From positions 1-64,000 of the forward strand of contig JBOICV010000171.1 of the NCBI GenBank assembly GCA_050740255.1: DNA of 64,000 nucleotides. The letters are read 5' to 3'. A program made the position numbers and the translations under genes. The notes beneath the pieces are model-generated. The model was given only the letters and a program-made list of their open reading frames with translations, was not told the origin of the DNA and searched no databases. Positions within the stretch are counted from its first letter, which is position 1. Every line of letters begins with the position of its first letter. The stretch comes from JBOICV01 sp050740255 (lineage in GTDB: Bacteria; Pseudomonadota; Gammaproteobacteria; Nevskiales; JBOICV01). Below are positions 51,812 to 59,771 of the stretch, one piece after another.

Positions 51812-53299
51812 TTAGGGATTAACGAGCTGGCGCAGAAAGGGGAGCAGATCGCTGGGTATCAGACCACGTTCCCCGCCCGCGTTAGCCGCCAGATCGCCCG
51901 CGCGGGCGTGCAGATATACGCCCAGCCGCGCCGCGTCCTCCGGTCTTAAGCCTTGCGCCAGCAATGCGCCGATCACACCGCTCAAGACATCGCCCATGCC
52001 GCCAGCCGCCATACCGGGATTGCCGCCGGTGTTGACGTACAGGGCCCCGCCGCTGGCCTGCCCCAGCGTACCGGCGCCTTTGAGAATCACCACACCGCCG
52101 TAGCGCGCCAGCAGCGCGTTTACCGCCGCCGGCCGGTCGCTCTGTACTTCGGCGACCGAAATACCCAATAGGCGCGCGGCTTCGCCCGGATGGGGCGTCA
52201 GCACCCAGTCGTCGCGGCGCAGCGGATTGTGTGCCAGCAGGTTAAGACCGTCGGCGTCGAGCACCACGCGCCCGGTGAAATCCAGCGCTTGCATGAACAG
52301 GGCGCGGCCCCACTCACCCTGCCCTAGACCGGGTCCCAGCACCAACACCTTGGCGCGGGCCAGCAAGGAGGCCAGGATGCCGCCCGGCGCGCCGACACCG
52401 CGTGCCATGAGTTCGGGACGGGCTTGCACCATAGCGACCGCGTGCCTGGGACGTGTGGCCACGCTGACCAGGCCACTGCCGCAGCGCAGCGCCGCCTCAG
52501 CCGCGAGGCGGATGGCGCCGCCCATGCCGTAGTCGCCGCCCACGCAAAGTACATGGCCGTGTGCGCTCTTGTGCGCCGTGCGCTTGCGTGCGCGCAACCA
52601 GGCTGCGCGCAAGCTGTCGGTCAGACAGTGAGCGGCCGGCGGCAGGTTGTCGTAAATCGCGTGCGGTACCGCAAGATCATGGAATACCACGTCGCCGCAG
52701 AAATCCGGCCCTTCGCCGATAAACAGCCCCAACTTCAGACCGATGAAGCTGACCGTGAGATCTGCAGTAACCGCCGCGCCGAGCGGGATGCCGGTGTCGG
52801 CCGACAGCCCGGACGGGATATCCATGGCCAGCACGCCCGCGCCTTGCAGGCGCGCTGCATTGATCGCGTCGATGGCGACCTTGTACAAGCCTTCCACCGG
52901 GCGTGTCAGACCCGTCCCCAGCAAGGCATCGACGACGACGTCCACTTGCGGCAGCGCCTTGCCGGCGTAGGCGCGCAGCACCCCGCCACGTTCCTGATAA
53001 GTCGTCAGCGCAAGCGCGGCATCACCTTTCAACTCCTCCAGCTTGCTTACCAGGCTGACTTCGGTCTCCATGCCTTCGGCGCGCACGGCCAGCAGCAGGC
53101 CATCGCCGCCGTTATTGCCGGAACCGCACAACACCTGAATGCGGCGCGCCTGCGGCCAGCGCCGGCGCAGCTCGCCGAACGTCGCGTCGGCCGCACGCTG
53201 CATGAGTTCGAAACTGGAAATGCGCTGGTCCTCGATGGCGCGTCGGTCAAGCTCGCGCACCTGGGCAGTGCGGTATAGCGCGGCGGGCAGGCCTTGCAT
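51812..53299 (-). CDS. nnr: bifunctional NAD(P)H-hydrate repair enzyme
   Basis: The protein joins an N-terminal epimerase (NnrE, about 1-210) and a C-terminal ADP-dependent dehydratase (NnrD, about 225-495) that repair hydrated NAD(P)H. The 495 residues show CGSGNNGGDGLLLA and DALLGTGLTRPVEG in the first half, and HKSAHGHVLCVGGDYGMGGA, LDADGLN, LTPHPGEAARLLG and AAGGMGDVLSGVIGALLAQG in the second. It starts 2 bp after the pgi frame ends (53301), so pgi and nnr are tightly packed. Confidence 0.95.
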   Translation of the reverse strand: MQGLPAALYRTAQVRELDRRAIEDQRISSFELMQRAADATFGELRRRWPQARRIQVLCGSGNNGGDGLLLAVRAEGMETEVSLVSKLEELKGDAALALTTYQERGGVLRAYAGKALPQVDVVVDALLGTGLTRPVEGLYKVAIDAINAARLQGAGVLAMDIPSGLSADTGIPLGAAVTADLTVSFIGLKLGLFIGEGPDFCGDVVFHDLAVPHAIYDNLPPAAHCLTDSLRAAWLRARKRTAHKSAHGHVLCVGGDYGMGGAIRLAAEAALRCGSGLVSVATRPRHAVAMVQARPELMARGVGAPGGILASLLARAKVLVLGPGLGQGEWGRALFMQALDFTGRVVLDADGLNLLAHNPLRRDDWVLTPHPGEAARLLGISVAEVQSDRPAAVNALLARYGGVVILKGAGTLGQASGGALYVNTGGNPGMAAGGMGDVLSGVIGALLAQGLRPEDAARLGVYLHARAGDLAANAGGERGLIPSDLLPFLRQLVNP

Positions 53300-53300
53300 C

Positions 53301-54941
53301 TCAAACCCGCTTCTGGGAGTCGAGAAAACGCAGCAAGAGCTGCCTGGTGGAACCATCGTGCGCGCTGCTGTCGCCGGTTTGCATGGCGCTTACCAGCCGC
53401 TCCGCCAGCCGCTTGCCGTATTCAACGCCCCATTGGTCGAAGGAATTCACATTCCACAGCCAGCCCTGCGCAAACGTCTTGTGCTCGTAGAGCGCGAGCA
53501 GCGCGCCAAGTGATTCCGGCGAGAGTTCGGGTAGTAGCAAGGTGCTGCTCGGCCGATTGCCCGGCATCACGCGGTGCGCGACGGCCTGTTCGAGTTCCGA
53601 TGCCGACGAGCCGCGCGACTTCAGTTCCGCGCGCACTTCCGCTGCGGACTTGCCACGCAGCAGGGTCTCACTCTGCGCCAGACAATGCGCCACCACACCA
53701 CGCTGCGCCGCCGCGTGTGGATGCGACGCGCGCAAGGGCAGAATAAAATCCACATTGCAGGGATAAGAGCCTTGATGCACCCACTGCATGAAGGCATGCT
53801 GCGCATCGGTGCCGACATCGCCCCACAGCGCTGCTATAGAGCGTTCAGTTAACGCGGCACCCTCGCGCGTGACCGATTTACCGTTACTTTCAAGTTCCAG
53901 TTGCTGTAAATAGCCCGGCAGATGTTCCAGCGCTTGCGCGTAGGGCAACACTATCTGGCTGGTCACACCGCGGAATTCGCTATGCCAGTAGCCGATCAGC
54001 GCGAGCAGCACCGGCATGTTGCGGTCGAGCGGCGCCTGGGCGAAATGCTGGTCCATCGCCTGGGCGCCGGCCAGCAAGCGGCGGAACACGTCCATGCCCA
54101 GGCTCAGTGCGATCACCAGCCCGACGGCCGACCACAGCGAATAGCGCCCACCAACCCAGTCCCAGAAACCGAATACATTCTCCGCCGGAATGCCAAACTC
54201 CTGTGCCGCAGCAAGGTTAGTGCTGACCGCGGCCATGTGGCGCGCCACCGCCGCCGAGCCTAGTCCGGCTACCAGCCACTCTTTGGCCAGACGCGCGTTG
54301 CTGAGGGTTTCGCCGGTGGTGAAGGTTTTCGAACAAATCACGAACAGCGTGCTGGCCGGCTTAAGTTCGGCCAGGACCGCATCGAGTTGGGCGGCGTCAA
54401 GATTGGAGACGAAATGCGCGCGAGGGCCCGGCGCGACGTGCCGCAGCGCGCGGCAAACCAGGCGCGGCCCGCGGTCAGAGCCGCCGATGCCGATGTTGAC
54501 CACATCGGTAATCGCGTCGCCCTGCGCCCCAAGCCAGCGGCGCTTGCGGATCGCCCCGGCGAAATCCCCCATGCGCCGGAGTACCGCCGCGACTTGCGGC
54601 ATCACGTCGCCGCCATCAAGCAACAGCGGAGCATGTTCCGGCCGGCGCAAGGCGGTGTGGAGCGCGGCCCGTCCCTCGGTACTGTTGAGTTTTTCGCCGG
54701 AGAGTAAGGCCTGGATGGCCTGCGGCAAACCGCGCTCCTCGGCGAAAGCGGTCAGCAGGCGCAGCGTCTCGTCGGTCAGCGGCTGCTTGCTGTAGTCAAG
54801 ATAAAGTCCAGCGGCTTCGACCGCAAAGCGTTCCGCGCGACCTGCATCCTGCGTGAACAAATCGAGGGTGCGCAGTTGGGCTTGCGCACGCGCCTGTTCC
54901 GCAAGCGCACGGTAGGCCGGTGTTGGGGGTGCTACGGACAT
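53301..54941 (-). CDS. pgi: glucose-6-phosphate isomerase
   Basis: The product interconverts glucose 6-phosphate and fructose 6-phosphate. The 546 residues show DVVNIGIGGSDRGPRLVCRA, KTFTTGETLSNA, FGFWDWVGGRYSLWSAVGL, LESNGKSVTREG, GTDAQHAFMQWVHQG and FDQWGVEYGKRLA. It follows panD at 56 bp and abuts nnr. Confidence 0.96.
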   Translation of the reverse strand: MSVAPPTPAYRALAEQARAQAQLRTLDLFTQDAGRAERFAVEAAGLYLDYSKQPLTDETLRLLTAFAEERGLPQAIQALLSGEKLNSTEGRAALHTALRRPEHAPLLLDGGDVMPQVAAVLRRMGDFAGAIRKRRWLGAQGDAITDVVNIGIGGSDRGPRLVCRALRHVAPGPRAHFVSNLDAAQLDAVLAELKPASTLFVICSKTFTTGETLSNARLAKEWLVAGLGSAAVARHMAAVSTNLAAAQEFGIPAENVFGFWDWVGGRYSLWSAVGLVIALSLGMDVFRRLLAGAQAMDQHFAQAPLDRNMPVLLALIGYWHSEFRGVTSQIVLPYAQALEHLPGYLQQLELESNGKSVTREGAALTERSIAALWGDVGTDAQHAFMQWVHQGSYPCNVDFILPLRASHPHAAAQRGVVAHCLAQSETLLRGKSAAEVRAELKSRGSSASELEQAVAHRVMPGNRPSSTLLLPELSPESLGALLALYEHKTFAQGWLWNVNSFDQWGVEYGKRLAERLVSAMQTGDSSAHDGSTRQLLLRFLDSQKRV

Positions 54942-54997
54942 GCGCCACCTTACAGCGGCGCGCCTTCCCGTTTCAAATCCGAAGCTTATGCGGCCGC

Positions 54998-55378
54998 TTA
55001 AGCGGCCTGGACGGGAATCGTGTTGCGGGTGTGGGTGATGCGGTTCTGCCCATCCACGTACACCAGTTTGGGCTTGTAGATGCGCGCCTCGGCCTCGCTC
55101 ATGCGCAGGTAAGCGCAGATGATGACGCGATCACCGGGATTGGCCTTGTGTGCGGCGGCGCCATTCACCGAAATCACGCCGCTGCCATCCTCACCCCGGA
55201 TCGCATAAGTGGTGAAGCGCTCGCCGTTGGCGAGGTTGTAAATATCAATTTGCTCGTATTGGAGAATACCGGCCGCGTCCAATAACTGGCCGTCGATCGC
55301 ACAGGAGCCTTCATATTCGAGCTCGGAATGCGTGACACGGGCCTTGTGCAGCTTGCCTTTCAGCATCGTCACTTGCAT
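54998..55378 (-). CDS. panD: aspartate 1-decarboxylase, pyruvoyl type
   Basis: The product makes beta-alanine for pantothenate. The 126-residue proenzyme cleaves itself between Gly24 and Ser25 (YEGSCAID) to form the pyruvoyl group. MLKGKLHKARVTH, NGERFTTYAI, SVNGAAAHKANPGDRVIICAY and a C-terminal IPVQAA fit. The stop codon lies in a 16-bp palindrome GGCCGCTTAAGCGGCC. Two hairpin repeats fill the gap to panC. Confidence 0.96.
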   Translation of the reverse strand: MQVTMLKGKLHKARVTHSELEYEGSCAIDGQLLDAAGILQYEQIDIYNLANGERFTTYAIRGEDGSGVISVNGAAAHKANPGDRVIICAYLRMSEAEARIYKPKLVYVDGQNRITHTRNTIPVQAA

Positions 55379-55413
55379 GGCGTTGTCCCCAGAAAACTTC
55401 TGGTAGTGAGCCC

Positions 55414-55441
55414 GGGCGGCCCACTAAGACATACGCCCGGC
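55414..55441. repeat. 28-bp hairpin repeat, copy 1 (panC-panD gap)
   Basis: Arms CGGGCG (55414-55419) and CGCCCG (55435-55440) flank GCCCACTAAGACATA. It differs from copy 2 by changes in both arms that keep pairing. It lies 36 bp before the panD start. Confidence 0.75.
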
Positions 55442-55464
55442 CTCAGCGGTTAGCACATCTATGC

Positions 55465-55492
55465 GGGTGGCCCACTGAGACATACACCCGGA
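55465..55492. repeat. 28-bp hairpin repeat, copy 2 (panC-panD gap)
   Basis: Arms CGGGTG (55465-55470) and CACCCG (55486-55491) flank GCCCACTGAGACATA, 51 bp from copy 1 and in the same orientation. The arms carry paired changes relative to copy 1 (C-G versus T-A). Confidence 0.75.
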
Positions 55493-55559
55493 GTCCGCGA
55501 TAAAGACCTTCGCGAACGCGGGGAGAATTCTAGCCCATTTCAGAAATACAACAAGCTTT

Positions 55560-56405
55560 TCAGATGAATAGTTTTAAGTTGTCAATCAGCCGGGTTGTGC
55601 CTAGATGCGCCGCTGCCAGCAGGACGAATTCGCGCTGGTCTTGCAACGGCGCCGTCAGCTCCGGCGTGCGGATTGCAACGTAGTCAACCTGCAAGCCCGC
55701 CGCGGTAAGTGCGGACGCCGCTTCGGCTTCCAGCGCAGCGAAATCGCGCTCGCCACTTTGCAAGCGTGTCGCGGCAGTCTGCAGGCTGCGATAAAGCCGC
55801 GGCGCAATCTGCTCGCGCTCCTGCACCGACAGATACTGGTTGCGCGAACTCAAAGCCAGGCCGCTGGCTTCGCGCTCGGTTGGCACGCCCAGAATCTCGA
55901 TCGGCAACTGCAGTGCCTTGGTGAAACGGCGGATCACCGCCAACTGCTGATAGTCTTTTTCGCCGAACACAGCGATGTCCGGTTGAACCTGATTGAACAG
56001 AATGCTCACCACCGTTGCCACGCCGGTGAAATGGCCGGGACGCTGCGCCCCGCACAGGATATCGGATAGGCCGGGCACCTCGATTTTCACGGCACCCTGC
56101 CCCAAGGGGTACATTTCGCCGACGCCGGGCATGAACAAGACATCGGCCTGCACGCTCGCCAAGGCCTTGCGATCCGCCTCAAACGTACGCGGATAGCGAT
56201 CGAAGTCCTCGTTGGCGCCGAATTGCAGAGGATTAACGAAGATGCTCACCGCGACCCGCGATGCGTGGCGCTTCGCCTCCTCCACCAAACGCAAATGGCC
56301 CGCATGCAGATTGCCCATGGTCGGTACGAACGCGATCCGTTCACCGCCCGCGCGCCAGGTGCTGACCTGGGCGCGTAGCTCTGAAACGCGTTCGAGGATA
56401 TGCAT
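55560..56405 (-). CDS. panC: pantothenate synthetase
   Basis: The product joins pantoate and beta-alanine with ATP. The 281 residues show FVPTMGNLHAGHLRLVEEAK with the HIGH-like motif, VAVSIFVNPLQFGANEDFDRYPRT, GVATVVSILFNQVQPDIAVFGEKDYQQL and SSRNQYLSVQER. I chose the ATG at 56405. An in-frame TTG two codons upstream is possible, and neither has a good ribosome binding site. A REP-like repeat lies just upstream. Confidence 0.96.
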   Translation of the reverse strand: MHILERVSELRAQVSTWRAGGERIAFVPTMGNLHAGHLRLVEEAKRHASRVAVSIFVNPLQFGANEDFDRYPRTFEADRKALASVQADVLFMPGVGEMYPLGQGAVKIEVPGLSDILCGAQRPGHFTGVATVVSILFNQVQPDIAVFGEKDYQQLAVIRRFTKALQLPIEILGVPTEREASGLALSSRNQYLSVQEREQIAPRLYRSLQTAATRLQSGERDFAALEAEAASALTAAGLQVDYVAIRTPELTAPLQDQREFVLLAAAHLGTTRLIDNLKLFI

Positions 56406-56417
56406 CGTCAATGCCCA

Positions 56418-56464
56418 GTAGGAGCGGCTTTAGCCGCGACAGTCGCGACTGAAGTCGCTCCTAC
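56418..56464. repeat. REP-like palindromic repeat between panB and panC
   Basis: GTAGGAGCG and CGCTCCTAC ends with GGCTTTAGCC and TCGCGA inner dyads. The right end includes the TAG stop codon of panB (minus strand, 56463-56461). It is the third copy of the family at 23379 and 25182. Confidence 0.85.
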
Positions 56465-57282
56465 GCGAAGCAATGCTCCGGCGCGGGATAGTCCTGGTCC
56501 TTAACTGCCTTGACGTAGGCGGCGAGTGCCGCTTCGATGCTGCTCGCGCCGTCCATGAAATTACGCACAAAGCGCGGGCGGCGGCCCACGGTGACCATCG
56601 GCGAAATATTCAAGACGTCGTGCAGCACCAGAATCTGGCCGTCCACATCGGCGCCGGCGCCAATACCAATCACCGGCACCCGCGCCTGCTCGGTGATGCG
56701 CTTGCCGAGCGCCGCCGGTACGCATTCCACCAGCAGCAGATCGGCGCCCGCGTCCTGCAGAATTTCCGCGTCGCGCAACATCGCGTCCGCTGCCGCCTGC
56801 TCGCGGCCCTGTACCTTGAACGCACCCATCTTGTGAATGAGTTGCGGCTGTAATCCCAGATGCGCGCAGACCGGCACGCCGCGCACCGCCAGATACTCAA
56901 CGATACTGGCCTGCTCGCGTCCGCCTTCGAGCTTGACCATCTTCGCCCCGCCCTCCTGCATCAGGCGCTGCGCCGCGTCCAGCGCGCGGTCGCGGGTCGC
57001 AAACGACAAAAAGGGCATGTCGCCAACCAGAAAGCTGCGTTGCAGATGCGGCGCCACGCATTTCGAGTGATAAACAATGTGCTCGACCGTCACCGGGGTG
57101 GTAGTGGGCGAACCCTGCAACACCATGCCGAGCGAATCGCCAACAAGAATCAAATCCACGCCAACGCGGTCCTCAATCAGTGCAAAACTCGCGTCATAAC
57201 AGGTCAGGCAGGCGATCTTCTCGCCCGTGGCCTTCATTTGCGCAAAATCCTTGAGTGACAACGATTTGACAGTATCCGTCAT
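56461..57282 (-). CDS. panB: 3-methyl-2-oxobutanoate hydroxymethyltransferase
   Basis: The product makes ketopantoate from ketoisovalerate and methylene-THF. The 273 residues show LTCYDASFALIEDRVGVDLI, VGDSLGMVLQG, GDMPFLSF, VKLEGGREQA, HLGLQPQ and GIGAGADVDGQILVLHD. The ATG at 57282 gives the family N-terminus. The longer frame upstream is not credible. The last residues (EHCFA) end at a TAG within a REP-like repeat. Confidence 0.96.
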   Translation of the reverse strand: MTDTVKSLSLKDFAQMKATGEKIACLTCYDASFALIEDRVGVDLILVGDSLGMVLQGSPTTTPVTVEHIVYHSKCVAPHLQRSFLVGDMPFLSFATRDRALDAAQRLMQEGGAKMVKLEGGREQASIVEYLAVRGVPVCAHLGLQPQLIHKMGAFKVQGREQAAADAMLRDAEILQDAGADLLLVECVPAALGKRITEQARVPVIGIGAGADVDGQILVLHDVLNISPMVTVGRRPRFVRNFMDGASSIEAALAAYVKAVKDQDYPAPEHCFA

Positions 57283-57325
57283 GGCAGTTCCCAGCGGTTG
57301 CGGCACTATAGCGGAAGCGTGTGAA

Positions 57326-57763
57326 CTAGCAGAATACCAAGCGCGCAAGACCACTGCGGCAGCCGGCCAGAAAGCCGACCTGACCAAAGTGGCGCGCCAA
57401 GCGGCGCGCCTTATATAAGGACAGGCCGGGAACAAACAAGCTTTCCTCCGTCCACCGTTTTCGGGCCGCTGCGGCTAGAGGAATATTGCGCGCGGCGTAG
57501 CTGCGATATCCCTGCCTCTTCAGCACGGCCTGTAAAGCTTGTTGACGGGCCTGGTTGCGCCCTCGAGGCAGAAGACGCGGCGGGTATTTGGAGCGGGGAT
57601 TCCAGGCCGTGAGCAGCGCCCATCTGCGCAAACCTTGCCACGCTAACCACATGCGTAATGTGGGGGCGCGCCGCTGCACACGCAGAACGAGGCTCGCTCC
57701 GGGTAGTTCGACGCAGTAGCGGGTGGCGCGATACGCGACGCTCAACCGGTGTTTCAATCCCAT
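57326..57763 (-). CDS. DUF3293 family protein
   Basis: The 145-residue protein resembles DUF3293: an N-terminal YRATRYCVELPG, RRWALLTAWNPRS in place of the family's xxITAWNP, a charged RNQARQQALQAVLKRQGY stretch, and a C-terminal TEESLFVPGLSLYKARRLARHFGQ matching the family's Glu-Ser-Leu and FGQ features. Function is unknown. It overlaps the folK stop by 10 bp and lies between folK and panB, where it is an unusual guest. It is very rich in Arg and Ala. Confidence 0.7.
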   Translation of the reverse strand: MGLKHRLSVAYRATRYCVELPGASLVLRVQRRAPTLRMWLAWQGLRRWALLTAWNPRSKYPPRLLPRGRNQARQQALQAVLKRQGYRSYAARNIPLAAAARKRWTEESLFVPGLSLYKARRLARHFGQVGFLAGCRSGLARLVFC

Positions 57764-58257
57764 GCTTTGAGCGGCGCGGCGGCCAGTGCATCGGCCATCG
57801 TTTTAACGCTGCCCTGCCCTGGAATTGCCAACTCCGGCGCGATTTCCGCCAGTGGCAGCAGCGCAAAGTCACGTTGACTTAATGCAGGATGCGGCAGGCG
57901 CAAGCGCGGATGCTCCAGCAGCAGATCGCCGTAGGTCAGCAGATCGAGATCCAGCGTACGCGGCCCCCAGTGCGCAGCTTCGCGGTCACGGCCCTGCGCA
58001 TCCTCGATGGACTGCAGATGGGCGAGCAGCTCCAGCGGCGCCAGTGTCGTTTCGAGTAACACTGCAGCATTGCAGTAGTCGTCCTGGCCGGACGGGCCGC
58101 CGGCCGGCGGCGTGCGGTAAAACCTCGATATCCGCAACAAGCGGCTTAGCGGCAAAACCTGCAGGCTTTCTATCGCCCGCTGCAACTGCTCGCGCGGCTG
58201 CTGCAAATTGCTGCCGAGCCCCAGCGCGGCGAGCACCGCAGAACTCTGTGCCGGCAT
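57754..58257 (-). CDS. folK: 2-amino-4-hydroxy-6-hydroxymethyldihydropteridine diphosphokinase
   Basis: The product transfers pyrophosphate to the pterin in folate synthesis. The 167 residues show LGLGSNLQQPREQL, SRFYRTPPAGGPSGQDDYCNAAV, RDREAAHWGPRTLDLDLLTYG with the Asp pair for metal, and LPHPALSQRDFALLPLAEI. I chose the ATG at 58257, 8 bp after the pcnB stop. The frame is open further upstream only within pcnB. Confidence 0.95.
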   Translation of the reverse strand: MPAQSSAVLAALGLGSNLQQPREQLQRAIESLQVLPLSRLLRISRFYRTPPAGGPSGQDDYCNAAVLLETTLAPLELLAHLQSIEDAQGRDREAAHWGPRTLDLDLLTYGDLLLEHPRLRLPHPALSQRDFALLPLAEIAPELAIPGQGSVKTMADALAAAPLKAWD

Positions 58258-58265
58258 TCGCGCGG

Positions 58266-59594
58266 CTAGCTCGCGGGTGCGGGCGTATCCGCCGGGCGGC
58301 GGCGGCCGCGTCCACCGCGGCGGCGCCGGCGGCGTTTGCCCGGCTGCGGACCGGTGTCCTGTTGCGGGTCGGCATCCGGCTGCGTCGCTGCAATCTGCGC
58401 ACGCTGGTCGGGATTGGCGGCTTGTAATTCCGTCCACCATTCGGCCAAACCCGGTTCTGCCTGACCACAAGCCGCACGTAACAATAAAAAGTCATAGGCC
58501 GCGCGAAAACGCGGATGTGACAGCAGGCGCAGCGGCCGCTTGCCCTCGCGCTGGTGGAAGCGGGGCTGCAAGTCCCAGATTTCGCGCATCGGGATCGTGA
58601 AACGCTTCGGAATCGTGATGCGCTGCACCTGCTGCGCGACCAGGCTGCCGATTTCCGCACCGCCTGCGCTTTCGCCTGAATCAAGCAAGGGCCGTGCTGC
58701 CGGCCATAGCAACGCGGCGAACAGAAAATAGGGTGTTACGGGCTTTTGCTGCTTGATCCGCTCCGCGGTGTTGCGCAGCGCCTGCTCAATCAGTTGCAGA
58801 TCACCGTTGGCCCCAGACTCAGCCAGGCGTGCCTCTACCTGTGGAAACATGTGGCGCAGAAGCCCAAATTGACGCAGGCCGGCAAAGGCCCAGTGTGCGG
58901 TGCTGCCGAAGAATATTTTCAGACATTCATCGAACAACCGCGCCGGCGGCACCTCCGCCAGCAAATGCCCCAGTTGGTAGAGCGGTGCTTCGGTTGCCGG
59001 GTCGATGCTCAGGTGCAGCTTGGCCGCCAGACGCACGGCTCGCAACATGCGCACGGGATCTTCTATATATCGGACTTCGGCATCGCCGATCAGCCGCAGC
59101 CGTCGTGCCTGCAGATCTTCCATTCCGCCGACGTAATCCCGGATCGCGAAATCGTTCACGCCGTAATACAAAGCGTTGATTGTAAAATCGCGCCGCCACG
59201 CGTCTTCTTCCAGCGAGCCGTAGACGTTGTCGCGCAAGATGCGACCGCTCTCGTCCAGGTGGCCGGCGCTACTATCGGTACTGGTGTGATGGCCGGCGCG
59301 GAAGGTCGCCACCTCGACGATCTCCTGCCCGAATCGCACGTGCGCCAGGCGGAAGCGACGGCCAATCAGCCGGCTATTGCGAAATACGCGCTTGATCTCC
59401 TCGGGGTGCGCAGAGGTTGCTACGTCGAAATCCTTCGGCTGTACGCCAAGCAGGAGATCGCGGATACCGCCGCCCACGACGTAAGCGTCGTAGCCCGCAT
59501 CCTTGAGCATATACAGCGTCTTCAGCGCCCCTGGCGTGATTTGTGAGCGCGAGACTGAATGCTCGGCGCGGGGAACGATGCGTAGTGAACTCAA
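58266..59594 (-). CDS. pcnB: poly(A) polymerase I
   Basis: PcnB adds A-tails that promote RNA decay. The 442 residues show the nucleotidyltransferase signature AYVVGGGIRDLLLGVQPKDF followed by D-x-D (KDFDVAT), RRDFTINALYY, and a C-terminal Arg-rich tail (RRRRRGGRGRRRP). The start seems to be TTG at 59594, since no ATG or GTG keeps the N-terminal nucleotidyltransferase part otherwise. The ribosome binding site is poor. It diverges from the tRNA-Glu promoter. Confidence 0.92.
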   Translation of the reverse strand: MSSLRIVPRAEHSVSRSQITPGALKTLYMLKDAGYDAYVVGGGIRDLLLGVQPKDFDVATSAHPEEIKRVFRNSRLIGRRFRLAHVRFGQEIVEVATFRAGHHTSTDSSAGHLDESGRILRDNVYGSLEEDAWRRDFTINALYYGVNDFAIRDYVGGMEDLQARRLRLIGDAEVRYIEDPVRMLRAVRLAAKLHLSIDPATEAPLYQLGHLLAEVPPARLFDECLKIFFGSTAHWAFAGLRQFGLLRHMFPQVEARLAESGANGDLQLIEQALRNTAERIKQQKPVTPYFLFAALLWPAARPLLDSGESAGGAEIGSLVAQQVQRITIPKRFTIPMREIWDLQPRFHQREGKRPLRLLSHPRFRAAYDFLLLRAACGQAEPGLAEWWTELQAANPDQRAQIAATQPDADPQQDTGPQPGKRRRRRRGGRGRRRPADTPAPAS

Positions 59595-59608
59595 AAGGTT
59601 GAATTTTG

Positions 59609-59636
59609 TTGAGGCGCGAACGCGCGCCGGTATAAT
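59609..59636 (+). promoter_or_regulatory. sigma-70 promoter of tRNA-Glu
   Basis: A consensus -10 TATAAT (59631-59636) is preceded by TTGAGG (59609-59614) with a 16-bp spacer. Transcription would start near 59643, 26 bp before the tRNA. GC-rich sequence after the -10 resembles a discriminator of stable RNA promoters. Confidence 0.7.
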
Positions 59637-59668
59637 ACACGCCCGGCGCCGGCCGGCGCATCCTCCAC

Positions 59669-59744
59669 GCTCCCATCGTCTAGAGGCCTAGGACGGAGCC
59701 CTCTCAAGGCTTAAACCGGGGTTCGAATCCCCGTGGGAGCGCCA
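59669..59744 (+). tRNA. tRNA-Glu, anticodon CTC
   Basis: The 76-nt gene folds as a cloverleaf: acceptor GCTCCCA pairs with TGGGAGC, then the TCTAG-AGGCCTAGGA D region, the anticodon stem GAGCC/GGCTT with loop CTCTCAA (anticodon CTC), and the T arm CGGGG-TTCGAAT-CCCCG. The CCA end is encoded. The sequence closely tracks proteobacterial tRNA-Glu, which usually has TTC. A C34 isoacceptor reads GAG only, so a TTC copy must exist elsewhere. Confidence 0.95.
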
Positions 59745-59771
59745 TATTCAAATACTGGCCCCTGACCGTTC

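Noticed and set aside
54985..55015. GGCCGCTTAAGCGGCC palindrome at the end of panD as a terminator
   Set aside because: It has no loop and no T-run and contains the stop codon. It may be chance in GC-rich sequence.
55414..55492. Possible CRISPR array
   Set aside because: Only two repeat copies, each a hairpin with 23 bp between them and no cas genes. Spacing and number do not fit an array.
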